NCBI RefSeq assembly: GCF_003046475.1
Contig: NZ_PZZZ01000002.1
Span: forward strand, 1-64,000
Source of the DNA: Mycoplana dimorpha
GTDB taxonomy: Bacteria; Pseudomonadota; Alphaproteobacteria; Rhizobiales; Rhizobiaceae
Reading direction: 5' to 3'
DNA length: 64,000 bases
Shown here: piece after piece, positions 60,732 to 64,000 of the stretch
Layout of the letters: each line of letters starts with the position of its first letter
Position numbering within the stretch: position 1 is the first letter of the stretch
Translations under genes and position numbers: made by a program
The notes under the pieces: model-generated
Seen by the model: the letters and a program-made list of their open reading frames with translations, nothing else
Told to the model about the DNA's origin: nothing
Database searches by the model: none

Positions 60732-61416
60732 CGATGGACGTTCGCCGCTTCCAATCCCGTGCCTACCAGGCGGTGTGCTCGGCGGCACGTAATTTCCCCG
60801 TGTCTGTCGCTGCTGCGCTCTGCGCAGGCACACCGGTGCCGGCCGGGAAAGCTCGTCGCCTCCTTCGCGCGCAGGCGCGACTGCTGATCCATAACATCGC
60901 AACCGAACGAGCCAAACAACTTGCCAAGTTAAGCGCAAGCATCTCGCCAGCATCCGATCAATATGCGTTACGCACTTCCATATTCGGTGAGTATTGTAGG
61001 CTCTCGGGCACATTCGCCTTTTGGGGGATGGTGATCCGAAGGATCAGCGTCGAGCTGCGCGAAGCAGCCGAGAAATCAAGCTCGATTCAACAAAAGGTCA
61101 GCAAATCGCCGAGCCGATCTCATACTCCCAAGGAGGTAGGCGGGTGATCGTTCGGACATGCCAGCGGCTGAAAGCGGTACAATTACCGAGCGGCGGACCG
61201 CATCCGCGGGTTACGCCCCTGTGCGACGACTGCGCTAGGCAGGAACGTTATAATAGGGTAAATAAGCTATGTCTCATACGAAATCTTCCAGTTTTAGTAG
61301 CGGCAAATCACGGGGGAGTTTTTAGGCCTTTATGTACAATCGAGGCCGACACACGCCTTCCATCGTGTTCCTGCGATACAGGGATATATTGTGCGTTTGT
61401 AGGGAGTAACGTGGCT
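60732..61416. promoter_or_regulatory. Long upstream region of the LuxR-type regulator
   Basis: About 690 bp between the transferase fragment and the regulator. The part 61210-61410 is AT-richer and probably contains its promoter. Open frames on either strand are compositionally weak. Some of it may be further debris of the decayed transferase locus. Confidence 0.45.
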
Positions 61417-62208
61417 ATGATAATGTCAAATGGCAACGAAATAGCAGGCAAACTCGACCACCCTATTGCAATCGGCACGTCCGGCACAATGAACAAGAAG
61501 AATTTCGGCGAGGTAAGCTCCGCAAGAGAGCGTTCGCTTTTGATCATCGACAACAGGGCGCTGGATCGAGAGTGCCTGGCGCAGTGCATATCCGCGCACA
61601 AGTCCGACATGGAAGTGGTGGCGTTCGGTTCTGTCGAAGAATGGAAGCGAAAGCGCCATGACTATCCACCGCTCGCCGCCGTTTTGCTCAACGTGGGTGG
61701 GAGAAAGGTAGCCGAAGCTGCCGTCGCCGACGAAATACGAAAATTTTCGGCCGAATTCGAGGCGCCTGTCATCGTCCTTGCCGACAATGATGACCTGGCG
61801 CAGATCATGAAGGCGCTGGAATGCGGCGCCAAGGGGTATATTCCTTCATCCGTCAGTATAGACGTCTGCATCGAAGCCATTGCATTGTCGCTGGCCGGCG
61901 GAATTTTCGTTCCCGCCAGCAGCGTCTTCGCCATGCGCCAGGTACTCGAGACAGGTAACCCGGTCGCGCGACCGCTGGCCGGCATGTTCACCGCACGGCA
62001 GGCCGAGGTCGTCGAAGCATTGCGGCGCGGCAAGGCCAACAAGATCATAGCCTACGAACTCAACCTGCGGGAAAGCACCGTCAAGGTTCACATCCGCAAC
62101 ATCATGAAGAAGGTCAAGGCCACCAACCGGACCGAAGTTGCCTACAAGATCAATGATCTGCTGCCGGCCGACATTCCCTCCGATACGTCAAGCCGACTGG
62201 AGCACTGA
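61417..62208 (+). CDS. LuxR-type regulator with degenerate receiver domain
   Basis: A 263-aa regulator. Residues about 35-160 have a receiver-like fold (SLLIIDNRALDRECLAQCIS at its start), but the usual phospho-acceptor block reads AAVLLNVGG, so the Asp is replaced, and the Lys loop reads GAKGYIPSS. The LuxR/NarL-type helix-turn-helix is LAGMFTARQAEVVEALRRGK followed by NKIIAYELNLRESTVKVHIRN (about 190-235). Start: AGGGAG at 61401-61406 could serve GTG 61411, ATG 61417 or ATG 61423; ATG 61417 is used. Faces a second exoY-like gene across a terminator, so it likely controls this polysaccharide locus. Confidence 0.82.
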   Translation: MIMSNGNEIAGKLDHPIAIGTSGTMNKKNFGEVSSARERSLLIIDNRALDRECLAQCISAHKSDMEVVAFGSVEEWKRKRHDYPPLAAVLLNVGGRKVAEAAVADEIRKFSAEFEAPVIVLADNDDLAQIMKALECGAKGYIPSSVSIDVCIEAIALSLAGGIFVPASSVFAMRQVLETGNPVARPLAGMFTARQAEVVEALRRGKANKIIAYELNLRESTVKVHIRNIMKKVKATNRTEVAYKINDLLPADIPSDTSSRLEH

Positions 62209-62232
62209 GCAAAGCATCCAGCCCTCATGTCT

Positions 62233-62268
62233 TTAGGCTCCACATTTTCGTGGAGCCTGAACTTTTTT
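62233..62268 (+). terminator. Rho-independent terminator of the LuxR-type gene
   Basis: AGGCTCCAC (62235-62243), loop ATTTTC, GTGGAGCCT (62250-62258), then GAAC and six T (62263-62268). It is 27 nt after the stop codon. The loop and stem would also serve the convergent gene less well because no T-run is on that side. Confidence 0.85.
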
Positions 62269-62341
62269 GAGGTTGCCATCGGCGAGTTTCCCGGCAGCTC
62301 GCTCTCCACCCGCAACCTTCATCCTCCTCCCGGCACGTCAG

Positions 62342-63019
62342 TCATAAGCCAGTACCGCGCAGCACGACGAGCGGTGTCCGCGACAGGATCCACATGTCGG
62401 TGCTGAGCGACATCATGCGATAATAGCGTGTGTCATGCACGGCCCGCTCGGCGAAGGAGCAGGCGTTCCGGTCGCTGATCTGCCACAGACCGGTCAGGCC
62501 CGGGCGCATGGCGAAGTAGGCGGTTCCGGGATATTCGGCGCGCTGTTCGGGCAACATCGGCCGCGGTCCGACCAGGCTCATTTCGCCGCGCAGCACGTTC
62601 CAGAACTGTGGCAGCTCGTCGAGCGAGTATTTGCGCAGATATTTCCCCACGCGCGTTATCCGGGGGTCGTGCTCAAGCTTCTGCTTGCGCTCCCATTCAA
62701 GTCGCGCCGCAGGGTCGCTGTCCAAGTGCGCCCGCAGCTTCTCGTCTGCACGAGGCACCATGGTCCGAAGCTTCCAAAGCTGGAATATGCGGCCGTTCTT
62801 GCCGAGACGCGGCTGACAGAAGAAGGCCGATTCCCCGTCCATCCGCACCAGCAGCGCGAGCAGCCCGACGACGGGCAGGACCATCGGGCTGATCATCAGC
62901 ACGAAGAGAACATCGATCAGACGCTTGGAGGGGAGATAGAGCGATCGCGAACCAATCGCCGGGATCAGATCTGGCCTGGAAGCAAGCCGATGGGAATGCG
63001 GCACGTGGTCTCTCGACAT
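62342..63019 (-). CDS. ExoY-like undecaprenyl-phosphate sugar phosphotransferase (second copy)
   Basis: A 225-aa bacterial sugar transferase, the same length as ExoY in this window. One N-terminal membrane region (about residues 35-60), then KLRTMVPRADEKL, KLEHDPRITRVGKYLRKYSL, DELPQFWNVLRGEMSLVGPR and RPGLTGLWQISDRN. It should start a lipid-linked repeat unit different from succinoglycan. ATG 63019 with GGAGG 5 nt upstream. It is divergent from the Wzz/ExoP-like gene at the right edge. Confidence 0.9.
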   Translation of the reverse strand: MSRDHVPHSHRLASRPDLIPAIGSRSLYLPSKRLIDVLFVLMISPMVLPVVGLLALLVRMDGESAFFCQPRLGKNGRIFQLWKLRTMVPRADEKLRAHLDSDPAARLEWERKQKLEHDPRITRVGKYLRKYSLDELPQFWNVLRGEMSLVGPRPMLPEQRAEYPGTAYFAMRPGLTGLWQISDRNACSFAERAVHDTRYYRMMSLSTDMWILSRTPLVVLRGTGL

Positions 63020-63577
63020 TACAGCCTCCGCATACGCTGAACAAAGCTGCAAGCGGCGACGTCACGGCGGCCCAGTAAAATGGCGTCGGCAAGCCAACGG
63101 CACTCAACGTCGTTGGCGGACGGCGTCTTGAATTCGGTCTCGCTTGAGCAACCTTATATTAACCTTATGAAATGGTGTCACAATAAATCGCTGATTAGAC
63201 AATTCGATCTAGCCTGCGGGCCGTGCCGCGCTCCTCCAGGGGGGGAACTGCTGCGTGGGTGTGTGCTGCCGGCCGTGACCGGCAGACCGCCGCGTGCGGT
63301 CAGTTGGCGGCGTGATCCGTCCCGGCCGGCCTACTCTGGTCGTTTCTTTGCTGCGATGCCGCTCCTGCTACGGGAGACGGCGCAAAATGAGGCTGGCTCT
63401 GTTAGCGCCACAAAGGTTCGCTTGCGCCGGCAGCAGCCCTTGATAAGGCATTGGTCGGACAGTGCTACCCAAATGGATTAGCAGTGGTCGGATGCGGCTC
63501 ACCCACCATTGACGATCTATCCTGCTTTGCAAGCGCCCTCGAAAATGGCCGCCATCTTGCACCGCAAGGAATGCTTT
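63020..63577. promoter_or_regulatory. Divergent promoter region of the second exoY- and exoP-like genes
   Basis: About 560 bp without a supported gene between the two divergent genes. The part 63150-63210 is AT-rich (CTTATATTAACCTTATGAAA), a likely promoter. No clear operator. Confidence 0.5.
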
Positions 63578-64000
63578 ATGATCAGCAGCGCGGATTTGCG
63601 ATTTTATCGATCTCTCCTGGTGAGACGGCTACCGCTGATTATCCTGAGTGCGCTGGTCGTGTTCGGCCTGGCGCTGGTCGCGGCGAATGTGATGTCGGAA
63701 AAATACAAGGCGGTCGCCAAGGTCTTGGTCGAGGCGCCGCAGATTCCCTCGGAGCTGGCGCGCTCGTCCGTGGCCATCGGCGCCATCGAGGAGATGCAGA
63801 TCCTGCAGCAGGCGATCATCACGCGCGAAAACCTTCTCGACCTGGCACAGCGATATGGTCTTTACGCCGGAAGCGAGGTGAAGCCCGCGGACGAGGACAT
63901 CGTGGCGGATCTGCGCTCACGAATATCGTTCGAGGAGCTGATCCAGGATTCTTCGGCACGGAGTCAGGGCACGACCATCGTGCAGGTCTCTGTTACCGGA
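63578..64000 (+). CDS. Wzz/ExoP-like chain-length determinant, 5' part (partial)
   Basis: The frame starts at ATG 63578 (AAGGA 7 nt upstream) and runs open to the window end, 141 codons. MISSADLRFYRSLLVRRLPL leads into a membrane helix (IILSALVVFGLALVAANVM), then YKAVAKVLVEAPQIPSELAR, the Wzz-domain start of polysaccharide co-polymerases. Whether a tyrosine kinase domain follows is outside the window. Likely works with the ExoY-like and Wzy-like proteins of this locus. Confidence 0.85.
   Translation, partial: MISSADLRFYRSLLVRRLPLIILSALVVFGLALVAANVMSEKYKAVAKVLVEAPQIPSELARSSVAIGAIEEMQILQQAIITRENLLDLAQRYGLYAGSEVKPADEDIVADLRSRISFEELIQDSSARSQGTTIVQVSVTG

Noticed and set aside
60734-61147. 137-codon plus-strand frame upstream of the LuxR-type gene
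   Set aside because: No family resemblance, no ribosome site, and antisense to the transferase fragment at its start.
61021-61416. 132-codon N-terminal extension of the LuxR-type regulator
   Set aside because: The extension has non-coding composition and Cys-rich stretches; a ribosome box lies at 61401-61406 next to the chosen start.

Overview
The window reads as GC-rich DNA from an alphaproteobacterium of the order Hyphomicrobiales, most likely family Rhizobiaceae (Sinorhizobium/Ensifer, Rhizobium or Shinella-like). Three things point there: the end of an rRNA operon in the order 23S - 5S - tRNA-fMet, an almost gene-for-gene copy of the succinoglycan exo cluster of Sinorhizobium, and a SyrA/ExoX-type repressor inside that cluster. 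No species can be named from the sequence alone.

Layout. 1-660: 3' end of 23S rRNA, 5S rRNA, initiator tRNA and a terminator. 0.9-7.5 kb: a Crp/Fnr-type regulator, an Ldh-family ketimine/oxoacid reductase, a short-Q-loop (cyanide-insensitive type) cytochrome bd operon (cydA, cydB, DUF2474 small subunit) and a phospholipase D-family protein. 7.9-27.9 kb: the succinoglycan cluster exoP-N-O-M-A-L-K-H-T-W-V-U-X-Y-F-Q-Z. All recognised functions for the octasaccharide are present: ExoY start, ExoA/L/M/O/U/W glucosyltransferases, ExoV pyruvyl, ExoH succinyl and ExoZ acetyl decoration, ExoT/Q/P/F flipping, polymerisation and export, ExoK cleavage, and ExoN for UDP-glucose. exoB and exoI are not in the window.

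28.0-40.2 kb: a four-carbon acid-sugar (L-threonate / D-erythronate) catabolic island. ltnD-otnI are divergent from a LacI regulator-otnK-otnC, with two identical inverted operators between them. A second block follows: GntR/FadR-type regulator, denD, an SDR dehydrogenase and a CUT1-type ABC importer. The route converts tetronates to 2-oxo-tetronate, 3-oxo-tetronate, its 4-phosphate and finally dihydroxyacetone phosphate. A DUF1127 small protein ends this part.

40.6-64.0 kb: an accessory, locally AT-richer surface-polysaccharide locus that is not the succinoglycan system. It holds a galactofuranosyltransferase-like gene with UDP-galactopyranose mutase, a 718-aa composite glycosyltransferase, a sugar-nucleotide epimerase plus nucleotide-sugar dehydrogenase pair, a FemAB/BioF2-like acyltransferase, four more glycosyltransferases, a Wzy-like membrane protein, a LuxR-type regulator with a degenerate receiver, a second ExoY-like initiating transferase, and the start of a Wzz/ExoP-like protein that runs off the right edge. 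Two paralogous right-handed beta-helix proteins sit in the middle: one has a Sec signal peptide, the other an RTX tail for type I secretion. A decayed glycosyltransferase fragment and a 20-unit AG microsatellite suggest this half is still being remodelled. It is the best candidate here for an uncharacterised system: a galactofuranose-containing polysaccharide with its own secreted beta-helix factors.
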